Assembly (NCBI GenBank): GCA_963674555.1
Contig: OY771429.1
Span: forward strand, 1,860,001-1,924,000
Source of the DNA: JBGMEA01 sp963674555
Lineage (GTDB): Bacteria > Bacillota > Clostridia > Eubacteriales > Anaerofustaceae
DNA: 64,000 nt
Reading direction: 5' to 3'
In this document: piece by piece, positions 8,808 to 17,073 of the stretch
Layout: the number at the start of each line of letters is the position of its first letter
Position numbering within the stretch: position 1 is the first letter of the stretch
The notes under the pieces: generated by a model
What the model was told of the DNA's origin: nothing
The model's database searches: none
What the model saw: only the letters and a program-made list of their open reading frames with translations
Translations under genes and position numbers: made by a program

Positions 8808-9128
8808 ATGGAAAAAGTATATCCGTATACGATAACGGAACAAGATATCTTTGAAAACATCTTTACGCATAAAGATATCCTGATGAACCATGTGATCGTT
8901 TCTTCGGGACAATCATTTCCTCGCCATCCTACGGATGCTGTCGTGTATATCCTTATCGTGCGCGGGGAGCTCAGTATGACACTCGGTGAGCAAGATACAA
9001 GACAATATCGTGCGGGACAACTTATAAATGTACCTAAAGGTGTTGATTCGATACTCGGTAATTATGGGGATGATATCCTGGAGATGTTTGTCGTTAAAAC
9101 CGACCATGATCAACATCCTGAAGAATAA
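8808..9128 (+). CDS. small cupin-domain protein
   Basis: A 106-residue single-domain cupin: conserved beta-barrel signatures around SSGQSFPRHPTDAVVYILIVRGELSMTLGEQ...YRAGQLINVPKGVDSILGN. Only one His of the first cupin motif (RHP) is clear and a second in the usual HxH position is absent, so a metal site is uncertain. It follows the FMN-binding gene by 11 bp with a GAGGAG ribosome site, so the two are probably one transcript. Ligand and role are unknown. Confidence 0.8.
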   Translation: MEKVYPYTITEQDIFENIFTHKDILMNHVIVSSGQSFPRHPTDAVVYILIVRGELSMTLGEQDTRQYRAGQLINVPKGVDSILGNYGDDILEMFVVKTDHDQHPEE

Positions 9129-9172
9129 GTGAATCATCCCGAAAAGACATAGTACATCACGGAGGTGCACAT

Positions 9173-9868
9173 TTGAAACTGGCAATTTTTGATTTTGACG
9201 GAACGTTGTTTCCGAATGATACATTGGCTTTTTTGCTGTCTCAATGGAAAAAACAAGGTTATTCAAAAAAGAAATACTACAACACTATCATACCCGTTAT
9301 GTTATTGTACTTGAAATATAAGACGGGGATGAAATCAAAATATACAAGAGAAGAGATGCGCTTGATCGCTATGGATCGGTTCAATCGTATTTTTACCGAC
9401 ATGTCACAAGAAGAGGTTACGGCTTTTTTGGATAAATGTTTTGAGCCTATCAAGAACAGACTGTATCCAACTGTGGTAGCTGAACTGAAGAAAACCCAAG
9501 AGCAGGGGTATCATACGATCTTATTGTCGGGCGCATACAGCAATGTGTTGGAAGGAGTCGCGGATCACTTGAATATCGATACATTAATAGGCACAAAGAT
9601 GCACTTCAAGGATGGGATGTTTGATCCCGACACACCGCTCGAAGTCGTCAGCGGCCCGGTAAAATACGAGAAGATCAAAATGTATTTCAAAGACGAAGAA
9701 GTCGATTGGGCTGCTAGTACGGCATATGCGGACAGTTTGTCCGATCTGTCGATTTTGGATGCAGTGGGAGATCCCGTAGCGGTCGAACCTGATGCGGAGT
9801 TAAAAAAGATCGCTTTATCGAGAGATTGGCCGATACTCCTCCGCAATACAGATCCGTCAAACTCATAA
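9173..9868 (+). CDS. HAD-superfamily phosphatase (HAD-IB, SerB-like)
   Basis: A 231-residue haloacid-dehalogenase-type hydrolase. Motif I is FDFDGTLFP at residues 5-13 (nucleophile Asp and acid/base Asp), motif II is LLSGAYS at about 122-128, a Lys lies in VKYEKIK, and motif III/IV is AYADSLSDLSIL at about 183-194. Together with the helical cap after motif I this fits the HAD-IB group that includes phosphoserine phosphatase-like enzymes. The start is a TTG with CGGAGGTG upstream. It is read in the same direction as the cupin gene, about 45 bp after it. The natural phosphate ester is not identifiable. Confidence 0.88.
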   Translation: MKLAIFDFDGTLFPNDTLAFLLSQWKKQGYSKKKYYNTIIPVMLLYLKYKTGMKSKYTREEMRLIAMDRFNRIFTDMSQEEVTAFLDKCFEPIKNRLYPTVVAELKKTQEQGYHTILLSGAYSNVLEGVADHLNIDTLIGTKMHFKDGMFDPDTPLEVVSGPVKYEKIKMYFKDEEVDWAASTAYADSLSDLSILDAVGDPVAVEPDAELKKIALSRDWPILLRNTDPSNS

Positions 9869-9893
9869 TATGTATATTTATTAGCGCATATCC

Positions 9894-9922
9894 TTGATGT
9901 TTAGTAGGATATCTTATATAAT
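9894..9922 (+). promoter_or_regulatory. promoter for nitroreductase gene
   Basis: TTGATG (9894-9899), 17-bp spacer, TATAAT (9917-9922). ATATCC and GGATAT overlapping it can form a weak hairpin. Confidence 0.65.
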
Positions 9923-10017
9923 TAATCTTGAAAGCTGTTCTGTTTTTTTAAGATTGGACAGCGTTGACTTTCGATTACCGACACACAATAACGAAATTAC
10001 TATTTTGGAGGTTAATT

Positions 10018-10536
10018 ATGAATGAAACGATCAAAACATTGACGACAAGGCGAAGTATCAAAAAATATAAAGCCGATCAGATCAAGGACGAAGATCTGGA
10101 TTTGATCTTACAGGCAGGCATGAATGCTCCTTCTGCGGGCAATCAACAATCAGCGATCATCATAGCGGTGCAAGATCCCGCTACACGCGAGAAAGTTATG
10201 AAACTGAATGCTTCCGTAATGGGAAGGGACACAGATCCTTACTACGGAGCACCGACGATCCTTTTAGTTCTAGCCGACAAATCAAAGATCGCTCCGGTCG
10301 AGGATGCCAGTTTGGTTTTATCTAATTTGCAAAACGCAGCATTTTCTCTCGGATTAGGCGGATGCTGGATCCACAGAGAAGGTGAAATGTTTGACAGCGA
10401 AGAAGGCAAAGCCTTATTGAAAGAATGGGGCGTTGAAGGAGATTACAAAGGCGTGGGTGCTTGTATCGTAGGATATCCTGATTGCGACATCCCGAATGCG
10501 CCGTCAAGAAAAGACAACTATGTTTACAAAGTCTGA
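10018..10536 (+). CDS. nitroreductase-family flavoprotein
   Basis: A 172-residue FMN-dependent oxidoreductase of the nitroreductase family. The N-terminal TLTTRRSIKKYK (FMN phosphate contact), the APSAGNQQS loop at about residues 37-45 and GLGGCWIHREGE near 113-124 are characteristic, and the short length fits the compact clostridial subgroup. ATG at 10018 is chosen because TTGGAGGT lies just upstream; the frame is open to 9964. A leader of about 90 nt separates promoter and start. Substrates could be nitroaromatics, quinones or flavins; the sequence does not decide. Confidence 0.9.
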   Translation: MNETIKTLTTRRSIKKYKADQIKDEDLDLILQAGMNAPSAGNQQSAIIIAVQDPATREKVMKLNASVMGRDTDPYYGAPTILLVLADKSKIAPVEDASLVLSNLQNAAFSLGLGGCWIHREGEMFDSEEGKALLKEWGVEGDYKGVGACIVGYPDCDIPNAPSRKDNYVYKV

Positions 10537-10565
10537 TTAAAACAGTATAATTATAAAGTACAATC

Positions 10566-10595
10566 GGAACGTCGGGCATACTCGACGTTCCTTTT
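10566..10595 (+). terminator. terminator after nitroreductase gene
   Basis: GGAACGTCG (10566-10574) pairs perfectly with CGACGTTCC (10583-10591), followed by TTTT. Confidence 0.8.
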
Positions 10596-10632
10596 ACGAG
10601 TGGATAGAAATAAACAGGATGGGGAGCATAAT

Positions 10633-11181
10633 ATGAAAAGGACATTTTTTATTGACGGCGACAATAATGTAACAAAAGGATTGACAGGTATCGATCTTTT
10701 GACGAAAGATGATACCGTATTGATCTTTCATAAAAAGAAAGCTGCCTTAACAAGGATCAAAAAAATTACGCAAGATACACAAGCTGATGTACAATTTATC
10801 GAAAGTGTAAAAGACGGTAAAAATTCCATCGATTTTCAGATCGTCGCGGAACTGGGTGTCATGATCGGTAAGAATGCGATCGAATATGCCTATATCATCA
10901 GCCACGATCAAGGGTATCTGTCATCGATAGCAGCATTACTCAAACGATACCCTAAGGCATGTAAAAAAATTGCGCTGGAAGAATCGATCGAGCAATGTTT
11001 GCAGTTGCCTTTTGTGATGCGAGCAACGACAAAAAAAGAGTTGAATAACTCCTTTGTTAAAGAATACGGTATGGTGCATGGGACTTTACTTTACAACCAC
11101 CTGAAGATGCTCTTTTCGAAAACGGACGAGCATCATTTGAATGGTAAAAATGCATCTGTGGTAGATAAGCAAACAAAATAA
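10633..11181 (+). CDS. PIN/NYN-like domain protein (putative nuclease)
   Basis: A 182-residue protein. The N-terminus MKRTFFIDGDNN carries an acidic cluster at a strand end, followed by KNSIDFQIVAELG at about residues 75-87 and YIISHDQGY at about 97-105. Three spaced acidic positions (D-x-D, D, D) in this order are the pattern of PIN-like RNases with a Mg2+ site. The C-terminal 60 residues are basic and may bind nucleic acid. ATG at 10633 has GGGGAG upstream. Family assignment is from motif spacing; catalysis is inferred. Confidence 0.7.
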   Translation: MKRTFFIDGDNNVTKGLTGIDLLTKDDTVLIFHKKKAALTRIKKITQDTQADVQFIESVKDGKNSIDFQIVAELGVMIGKNAIEYAYIISHDQGYLSSIAALLKRYPKACKKIALEESIEQCLQLPFVMRATTKKELNNSFVKEYGMVHGTLLYNHLKMLFSKTDEHHLNGKNASVVDKQTK

Positions 11182-11224
11182 ATCGAATGAAATTGTTTTT
11201 AAAATAATTTATGGTGTTTTGCGG

Positions 11225-11253
11225 TTGCATAAATATCGGCTTTTCGTTATAAT
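11225..11253 (+). promoter_or_regulatory. promoter for YidC-like gene
   Basis: TTGCAT (11225-11230), 17-bp spacer, TATAAT (11248-11253). Confidence 0.7.
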
Positions 11254-11308
11254 CAGTTAAGTGAAACCGATCGCTTTGACGATCAAATAGATATGTTTGG
11301 AGATATGC

Positions 11309-12085
11309 ATGGAAGGAATAGTCTATATATTCGGAGATATATTAAATAGGACCAACTCATTGATCGCACCGGCGAATTGGGGTTATACACTTCTCTTATT
11401 TGCAGTGTTAATTAAATTTCTTTTAGGTATTTCGACTTTCCGCGAAGCCAGAAATTTACAAATGGTTCCGCTTTTACGTCCCGAATACGATAAAATTTAC
11501 AATAAATATAAAAATAATCCGACCAAACGAACTGAAGAAATATTTATTATGGAAAAAGAACACGGCTATATGGTGTTTTCTGGCGTAACGTTTACGATCA
11601 TTCAAGCATTGGTCATTGCTATTATGACATTCGTTTTTTTGAATGCTCAAACTTACTTGGTGGATCTGCCGAATATTGCTGAGCCGTTTAGATTTTTTTG
11701 GATAGAAGATCTACGCTTGTCTCCTATACAAATGGTTACACAAGGAGAGGCGTCTGCTATCACGAATCTTATCTATGCGATGAATATGCCTTTCATATCT
11801 GTTGCGATCTATCATCTTTTGTCGAAATACATTTCATCGATATCTCTTGTGGAAAAGCGTATCCAACAAAAAGCGATTTTAGCAAGTATGGTCGTTATTT
11901 TATTTATCACACCACAAGCAGTCGCGCTTTATTTGGCGGCAAGTATGATCTTGAACGCATTACAATTTGCCGTAATACTTAAATTCGTTCCGCTGAAACG
12001 ACTCAAGGGTCGCAGACGACCATGGGGAGAAATGCCAAGTTTCCTCAATAGATCGAAAAAGACTAAAGATAAGAAAAAGAAATAA
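11309..12085 (+). CDS. divergent YidC/Oxa1-like membrane protein
   Basis: A 258-residue multi-pass protein that follows the YidC/Oxa1 plan: N-terminal segment, NWGYTLLLFAVLIKFLLG helix, a positively charged cytoplasmic hairpin (REARNLQMVPLLRPEYDKIYNKYKNNPTKRTEEI, about 45-80), FFWIEDLRLSP between later helices, and a Lys-rich tail ending in KKTKDKKKK. The Arg in the first membrane-cytoplasm junction (TFREAR) is kept. It lacks the CGCxP-like or lipoprotein features of the main Firmicute insertase, and rpmH/rnpA are absent nearby, so it is probably a secondary paralogue. GGAG at 11299 sets the ATG at 11309. Confidence 0.72.
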   Translation: MEGIVYIFGDILNRTNSLIAPANWGYTLLLFAVLIKFLLGISTFREARNLQMVPLLRPEYDKIYNKYKNNPTKRTEEIFIMEKEHGYMVFSGVTFTIIQALVIAIMTFVFLNAQTYLVDLPNIAEPFRFFWIEDLRLSPIQMVTQGEASAITNLIYAMNMPFISVAIYHLLSKYISSISLVEKRIQQKAILASMVVILFITPQAVALYLAASMILNALQFAVILKFVPLKRLKGRRRPWGEMPSFLNRSKKTKDKKKK

Positions 12086-12096
12086 GAACCAAAATA

Positions 12097-12118
12097 AAAG
12101 CCTCATTTGAGGCTTTTT
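12097..12118 (+). terminator. terminator after YidC-like gene
   Basis: AAAGCCTC and GAGGCTTT flank a short loop, followed by a T run. Confidence 0.85.
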
Positions 12119-12225
12119 GTGCTTTCTTTCTTATTTTGTCCGATACATATGGAATACATATGTTACAGTGGTTGCATGTTATACGACTGTAAATACTGCA
12201 GATATAACTGAAAGAAGATATTATA

Positions 12226-12714
12226 ATGCAAGATATAAAACCAAACCGCTTAACGCGAAAACAAAATGCAGTACAATTCATAAAATTTACGCTGTTTTCG
12301 ATCTCCGCCGGAGTGATACAAGCCGTAAGCTTTACGTTGTTGCATGAACTTACCGATTTTCCGTATTGGCCGAGCTATCTGATCGCATTGATTTTATCGG
12401 TAGTCTATAACTTTACAGTAAACAGAAAATTCACATTCAAATCAGCTGCGAATATCCCGAAAGCCATGATGAAAGTATTCGGATACTATTGTGTATTTAC
12501 ACCGCTTTCCACTTGGTGGGGAGAAGCCTTAACGACGATCGGTTGGAACGCGTATATCGTACTGGGCGGAACGATGATCACAAACTTTGTTACGGAATTT
12601 TTATTTACGCGTTTTGTTGTTTTCGGCAAGTCTATCAATACGAACGAACTCGGTAAAAAAGAAAACGAAAAGTATGCGCAACAGCTCCCTGCTTCTGAGG
12701 AACGCGCGCAATAA
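12226..12714 (+). CDS. GtrA-like membrane protein
   Basis: A 162-residue protein with four hydrophobic segments (about 18-40, 50-70, 80-105, 112-135) and the GtrA-type features FIKFTLFSISAGVIQ at the first helix, SVVYNFTVNRKFTF between helices 2 and 3, and TNFVTEFLFTRFVVFG at the last helix. GtrA proteins are linked to transfer of lipid-linked sugars across the membrane. The polar C-terminal tail of about 30 residues is extra. AAAGAAG lies before the ATG. No glycosyltransferase is adjacent; another GtrA domain is fused to one at 42337-43401. Confidence 0.82.
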   Translation: MQDIKPNRLTRKQNAVQFIKFTLFSISAGVIQAVSFTLLHELTDFPYWPSYLIALILSVVYNFTVNRKFTFKSAANIPKAMMKVFGYYCVFTPLSTWWGEALTTIGWNAYIVLGGTMITNFVTEFLFTRFVVFGKSINTNELGKKENEKYAQQLPASEERAQ

Positions 12715-12742
12715 GTAAGGTTGATATTTCGGAGGTGTGTCT

Positions 12743-13087
12743 ATGCCAAACCAAATCAAAGATTATATCGCACAATTCCCGCGCGATGTACAAGAGAAAT
12801 TAAATTCAATACGGAAAATGATCTTTCAGATCGTGCCCGAAGCGGAAGAAACGATCAGTTATCAAATGCCGACGTATAAGTTAAACGGAAATCTGTTTCA
12901 TTACGCTGCCTATAAAAATCATATCGGGTTTTATCCGACTCCGAGCGCGGTCGAAAAATTCGAAAAAGAACTTACTGAATACAAGCACGCGAAAGGGTCT
13001 ATTCAGTTTCCTTTGGATAAACCTTTACCGATGGAGCTGATCGAACGGATCATGCGTTTCAGAGTAGCGGAGAATACGCAAAAATAA
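12743..13087 (+). CDS. DUF1801-family protein
   Basis: A 114-residue protein of the DUF1801 (YdhG-like) type: KIRKMIFQIVPEAEETISYQMPTYKLNG followed by NHIGFYPTPSAVEKFEKEL and IQFPLDKPLPMELIERIMRFR are the family's conserved blocks. The fold is a small alpha/beta domain; some relatives carry iron (frataxin-like), but the biochemical role here is unknown. ATG at 12743 is preferred to GTG at 12737 because GGAGG at 12731-12735 is seven bases upstream. It follows the GtrA gene by 28 bp and may share its transcript. Confidence 0.85.
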   Translation: MPNQIKDYIAQFPRDVQEKLNSIRKMIFQIVPEAEETISYQMPTYKLNGNLFHYAAYKNHIGFYPTPSAVEKFEKELTEYKHAKGSIQFPLDKPLPMELIERIMRFRVAENTQK

Positions 13088-13111
13088 GACTAAGATGAAT
13101 CGATATATCAG

Positions 13112-13143
13112 ACGATCGTATATTTATATGCGTTCGTTTTTTT
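13112..13143 (+). terminator. terminator after DUF1801 gene
   Basis: ACGA-T-CGTATA (13112-13122) pairs with TATGCG-T-TCGT (to 13137) with one T-T mismatch, followed by T7. Confidence 0.65.
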
Positions 13144-13270
13144 ATTGGCAAAGATCAAAAACTCGCGGAGTAATCCTTTTTCTTAAAAATATTGAATATA
13201 TTGTGCTATAATAAATGATAATATGTACACTAGATCAAAAATCATTTTATCTTGAAAGGAATAACAGACT

Positions 13271-13921
13271 ATGTATTGTACGAATTGCGGAACACAGATA
13301 GATAATGATGCAAAATTCTGCACATCCTGCGGAACAGCTACAGGGCTAACACAAGCCCCACCAGTCCAACAAGAAGTTAAACAGCAAGCACCCGTTATGC
13401 AACCTCAACAAAATGCATCACAGTTTCAGGCACAACAGGATATGAATCAAATGTCACAGCCAAGTTTAAATGCTGTAGCAGTCCCGGTACAGATCAAAAC
13501 AGGGCTTTTGAAGTCGGAACCGTATATCTTTCTATTCTCTCAAACTCAGACAATCGTAGTTTATATCGGTAAAGATCAGTACAACAATATCATTCAAAAC
13601 ACTGAAACAGAAGGCGGATTTATCAAAAAAGCGTTGAGTAAGATGGCTGCCTTCAGAGATTACGCAAATGATTTGGGGATGCGATCTTTACAGGAAGTTA
13701 TGAATATGTATCCCGGCAGTTTGATCGTTGGGAACGCACAGATCGATAAATTACGCATCAATCAAGATTATGATCCAGACGATAACATGTCAAGTTCGGA
13801 TTATCATTTTGAATTACGCTTCGGTGGTGAAAAATACAAAGGAACCCTTGACAAAACAGTTAATATTCGAGATATTAAGCGACCGCTTAAAAATATTTTC
13901 GGCCGAAGAGCAAAAATATAA
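13271..13921 (+). CDS. zinc-ribbon protein with Gln-rich linker
   Basis: A 216-residue protein. Residues 1-25 form a zinc ribbon (CTNCGTQIDNDAKFCTSCG, two CxxC pairs). Residues 26-75 are a low-complexity linker rich in Gln, Pro, Met and Ala. Residues 80-216 form a mixed alpha/beta domain with DYHFELRFGGEKYKGTLDKTVNIRDIKRPLKNIFGRR near the end; I do not recognise it, though a PH-like or membrane-contact fold is possible. GAAAGGAA precedes the ATG. There is no signal peptide or membrane segment. Function unknown. Confidence 0.75.
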   Translation: MYCTNCGTQIDNDAKFCTSCGTATGLTQAPPVQQEVKQQAPVMQPQQNASQFQAQQDMNQMSQPSLNAVAVPVQIKTGLLKSEPYIFLFSQTQTIVVYIGKDQYNNIIQNTETEGGFIKKALSKMAAFRDYANDLGMRSLQEVMNMYPGSLIVGNAQIDKLRINQDYDPDDNMSSSDYHFELRFGGEKYKGTLDKTVNIRDIKRPLKNIFGRRAKI

Positions 13922-13938
13922 TCGTCCTTGTTTTCTGA

Positions 13939-13970
13939 AAATGTGCAAATATGTATTTGCGCATTTTTTC
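13939..13970 (+). terminator. terminator after zinc-ribbon gene
   Basis: AATGTGCAAAT (13940-13950) pairs with ATTTGCGCATT (13955-13965), followed by a T-rich tract. Confidence 0.8.
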
Positions 13971-14058
13971 TTTTTAGTATTTCTCAAGAGAAAAGTTATA
14001 TCTTTCAACTATGATATAATAATAGATATAAAAAGATCTGATTGTGAGGTGGATATCG

Positions 14059-16128
14059 ATGCAAAATATGGATCATGATCATAAAGAGCAATCACACAAA
14101 GAACAAGATATGCATGATCAGAATATGCATATGGATACGATGTCGCATGAAAAACATAATATGGATAGCGGACAAGGACATCACGATCATCATGCTATGA
14201 TGGTGATGGATTTTAAACGCAGATTCTTCGTTTCACTTATCCTTACGATACCGATATTGGCGCTATCGCCGATGATACAATCATTCTTACATATCGATCT
14301 TCGCTTTGCGGGAGATTCTTATGTATTGATCGCTCTTTCGACAGTGATCTTCTTGTACGGAGGCAAACCGTTTCTGACAGGTGCGCGCGATGAATTAAAG
14401 AAAAGATTGCCCGCGATGATGACCTTGATCGCCTTTGCGATCTGTATTTCGTATATGTACAGTACATTGACTGTCTTCTTGCCGTTGGGTAATGATTTTT
14501 TCTGGGAACTGGCTACACTTATCGTCGTCATGTTATTAGGCCATTGGATCGAAATGCGATCCGTTATGAGCGCTTCGAAAGCATTGGAAGAGTTAAGTAA
14601 ATTGATGCCCGATACAGCGCATAAGATCTCAGATAACGGAGAAACGGTTGAAACGATGGTGCTTGAATTAAAAGTCGGAGATGCCGTATTGGTAAAACCG
14701 GGTGAAAAGATCCCGATCGATGGACATGTCTACGAAGGCGATTCGCAAGTGAACGAGTCCATGATCACGGGTGAATCGGAACCTGTGGAAAAGAAAAGCG
14801 GCGCTGATGTTGTCGGGGGTTCGATAAACGGTGATGGTATTTTAAAATTCCGTGTAACACATATCGGTGACGAAACGTATTTATCACAGGTAATAAAACT
14901 TGTGCGTGAAGCGCAAGAATCGAAATCAAAAACACAAAGGCTCGCTGACGTTGCGGCGAAATGGTTATTCTATATCGCCATAAGTACGGGACTGATCACT
15001 TTCGGCGCGTGGATGTTGATAAACGGCGATATCGGGTTTGCGGTAGAACGCGCGGTAACGGTCATCATCATATCCTGTCCGCACGCTTTGGGACTTGCTA
15101 TCCCGCTTGTAACAGCGGTATCCACCGCGATCGCTGCGCGCAACGGATTATTGATCCGAGACAGAGCGGCTTTTGAAAACGGCAGGAATTTAAGTGCGGT
15201 CGTATTCGATAAGACGGGCACATTGACACAAGGACAGTTCGGCGTGACCGATATCGGAGCCGAGGATATAGCTGAAAACGAATTATTATCGATCGCTTAT
15301 TCGGTGGAATCCAATTCCGAACATCCGATCGCGCAAGGTATCGTTCGTGAAGGCGAAAGCCGATCACTTGCTCTTTTTCCTGTGAAAGATTATCAGAACT
15401 TACCGGGAAGAGGATTGCGCGCGAATGTCAATGGAAAAGATATTTTGATCGTGAGTCCCGGGTATATGCAAGATTCAAAAATACAATATAACAAAGAGGC
15501 ATTCGAGCGGCTTTCCGAGCAAGGGAAAACGGTAGTTTTTGTGTTGCAAACAAATCATCTATTAGGTTATATAGCTCTCGCGGATATCGTCAGAGACAGT
15601 TCGAAAGCTGCAATTGCCGATTTAAAATCCATGGGCATAGAATCGATCATGCTCAGTGGCGATAATAAGCGCTCGGCAATGCAGGTCGCAAATCAAATCG
15701 GTATTGATACCGTTATAGCCGAGGTGCTTCCACACGAAAAAGCTTCAAAAATAGACGAACTTCGCAAAGCAGGCAAAGTTATCGCTATGACGGGAGACGG
15801 AGTCAATGATGCGCCTTCGCTCGCTAAAGCTGATCTTGGTATCGCTGTGGGTGCTGGAACGGATGTTGCCATTGAAACGGCGGATGTGATCTTAGCCAGA
15901 AGCGATCCTGCGGATGTGGTGAATCTTATCAAATTATCGAAAGCTACATACAAAAAAACCGTACAAAATCTTATCTGGGCAACTGCTTATAATGCGATCG
16001 CTTTACCGCTTGCGGCAGGTATTTTATACAATCAAGGGATCATTATTCGACCTGAGATCGGAGCGATATTGATGTCACTCAGTACGATCATCGTTTCGAT
16101 CAATGCACGATTATTGAAGATAGATTGA
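14059..16128 (+). CDS. copB: copper-transporting P1B-type ATPase with CPH motif
   Basis: A 689-residue heavy-metal P-type ATPase of the inner membrane. The first 50 residues are rich in His, Met and Asp (a disordered metal-binding stretch) instead of a ferredoxin-like CxxC domain. The membrane metal site is CPH (SCPHALGLAIP, about 340), the mark of the P1B-3/CopB group. The phosphorylation motif DKTGTLTQG, the actuator TGES, the HP motif (SNSEHPIA) and the hinge GDGVNDAPS are intact, so it should be active. ATG at 14059 follows GAGGTGG; GTG at 14044 overlaps that ribosome site. CopB-type pumps export Cu+ or Cu2+. Confidence 0.93.
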   Translation: MQNMDHDHKEQSHKEQDMHDQNMHMDTMSHEKHNMDSGQGHHDHHAMMVMDFKRRFFVSLILTIPILALSPMIQSFLHIDLRFAGDSYVLIALSTVIFLYGGKPFLTGARDELKKRLPAMMTLIAFAICISYMYSTLTVFLPLGNDFFWELATLIVVMLLGHWIEMRSVMSASKALEELSKLMPDTAHKISDNGETVETMVLELKVGDAVLVKPGEKIPIDGHVYEGDSQVNESMITGESEPVEKKSGADVVGGSINGDGILKFRVTHIGDETYLSQVIKLVREAQESKSKTQRLADVAAKWLFYIAISTGLITFGAWMLINGDIGFAVERAVTVIIISCPHALGLAIPLVTAVSTAIAARNGLLIRDRAAFENGRNLSAVVFDKTGTLTQGQFGVTDIGAEDIAENELLSIAYSVESNSEHPIAQGIVREGESRSLALFPVKDYQNLPGRGLRANVNGKDILIVSPGYMQDSKIQYNKEAFERLSEQGKTVVFVLQTNHLLGYIALADIVRDSSKAAIADLKSMGIESIMLSGDNKRSAMQVANQIGIDTVIAEVLPHEKASKIDELRKAGKVIAMTGDGVNDAPSLAKADLGIAVGAGTDVAIETADVILARSDPADVVNLIKLSKATYKKTVQNLIWATAYNAIALPLAAGILYNQGIIIRPEIGAILMSLSTIIVSINARLLKID

Positions 16129-16193
16129 ACTTTTATATATGCACTACTATAGTGTGTTTAACTCTTAAATCGTAACGTAAAAAAGGAGCAGAT

Positions 16194-17069
16194 ATGAATG
16201 TAATTGAGATCCATAAACTGACAAAGTATTACGGGAAAGCAAAAGGTATCGAAAATGTCAGTTTCGATATCAAAGAAGGCGAGATCTTCGGATTTATCGG
16301 TCCAAACGGGGCAGGTAAATCAACCACGATCAGGACGCTTTTGGGATTGATCTTTCCCACGAGCGGATCGGCGACGATCTTCGGTAAAGATTGTATCAAA
16401 TACGGTCCCGAGGTTCGGCAAGAGATCGGCTATTTGCCGTCGGAAGTTTTTTATTACGATAAAATGAAAGTGATCGATCTGTTAAAATACTCTGCGAGTT
16501 TTTATAAAAAAGACTGTACGAAACGCATGTATGAGATCGCGGAAAGGATGGAGCTTGATCTGAAACGGCGGATCGAAGATCTGTCTTATGGGAATAAGAA
16601 GAAAGTCGGTATCGTACAAGGGCTTCTCCATGAACCGAAGTTGATCATCCTTGATGAACCGACGAGCGGACTTGATCCGTTGATGCAGAAAACCTTCTTT
16701 TCGTTGATCGCTGAGGAAAATAAAAAAGGTTCCACGGTCTTTTTCTCTTCGCATATTTTATCCGAAGTGCAGGAATTATGTAATAGGGTAGCGATCATCA
16801 AAGATGGCGAGATCGTAAAGGTTGAAGATATCAAAGTGCTTCGCGAAGATAATTACAAGAGGATCACGATAAAAGGCAAACTTGTCGACACTTCTACTTT
16901 CCCGATGGAAAGCATTACAGAAATGAAGAAAGACAATGACGGATTACGGTTTTTCTTTAAAGGCGATATCAATAAAATCCTACGTGCAATCAGTGATGAA
17001 GATATTAAAGATTTGCTGATCGAAGAACCTTCTTTGGAAGAAATATTTATGCACTATTACAGTAGGTGA
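16194..17069 (+). CDS. ABC-2 transporter ATP-binding protein
   Basis: A 291-residue ATPase: Walker A GPNGAGKST (about 39-47), Q-loop region GYLPSEVFYYDK, signature LSYGNKKKVGIVQ, Walker B LIILDEP and H-loop SSHILSE are complete. The C-terminal 75 residues form the extra domain common in ABC-2 drug or antimicrobial-peptide exporters. AAAGGAG lies before the ATG. It is followed at 4 and 13 bp by two permeases, so the three genes make one exporter. No regulator is adjacent. The substrate is unknown; relatives handle peptides or lipophilic toxins. Confidence 0.92.
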   Translation: MNVIEIHKLTKYYGKAKGIENVSFDIKEGEIFGFIGPNGAGKSTTIRTLLGLIFPTSGSATIFGKDCIKYGPEVRQEIGYLPSEVFYYDKMKVIDLLKYSASFYKKDCTKRMYEIAERMELDLKRRIEDLSYGNKKKVGIVQGLLHEPKLIILDEPTSGLDPLMQKTFFSLIAEENKKGSTVFFSSHILSEVQELCNRVAIIKDGEIVKVEDIKVLREDNYKRITIKGKLVDTSTFPMESITEMKKDNDGLRFFFKGDINKILRAISDEDIKDLLIEEPSLEEIFMHYYSR

Positions 17070-17073
17070 TCGT

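Noticed and set aside
13728..14078. 116-codon frame over the end of the zinc-ribbon gene
   Set aside because: It is a shifted reading of a real gene and crosses its terminator.
16140..16160. CACTA/TAGTG hairpin before the first ABC operon as a terminator
   Set aside because: Only a five-base stem without a T run.
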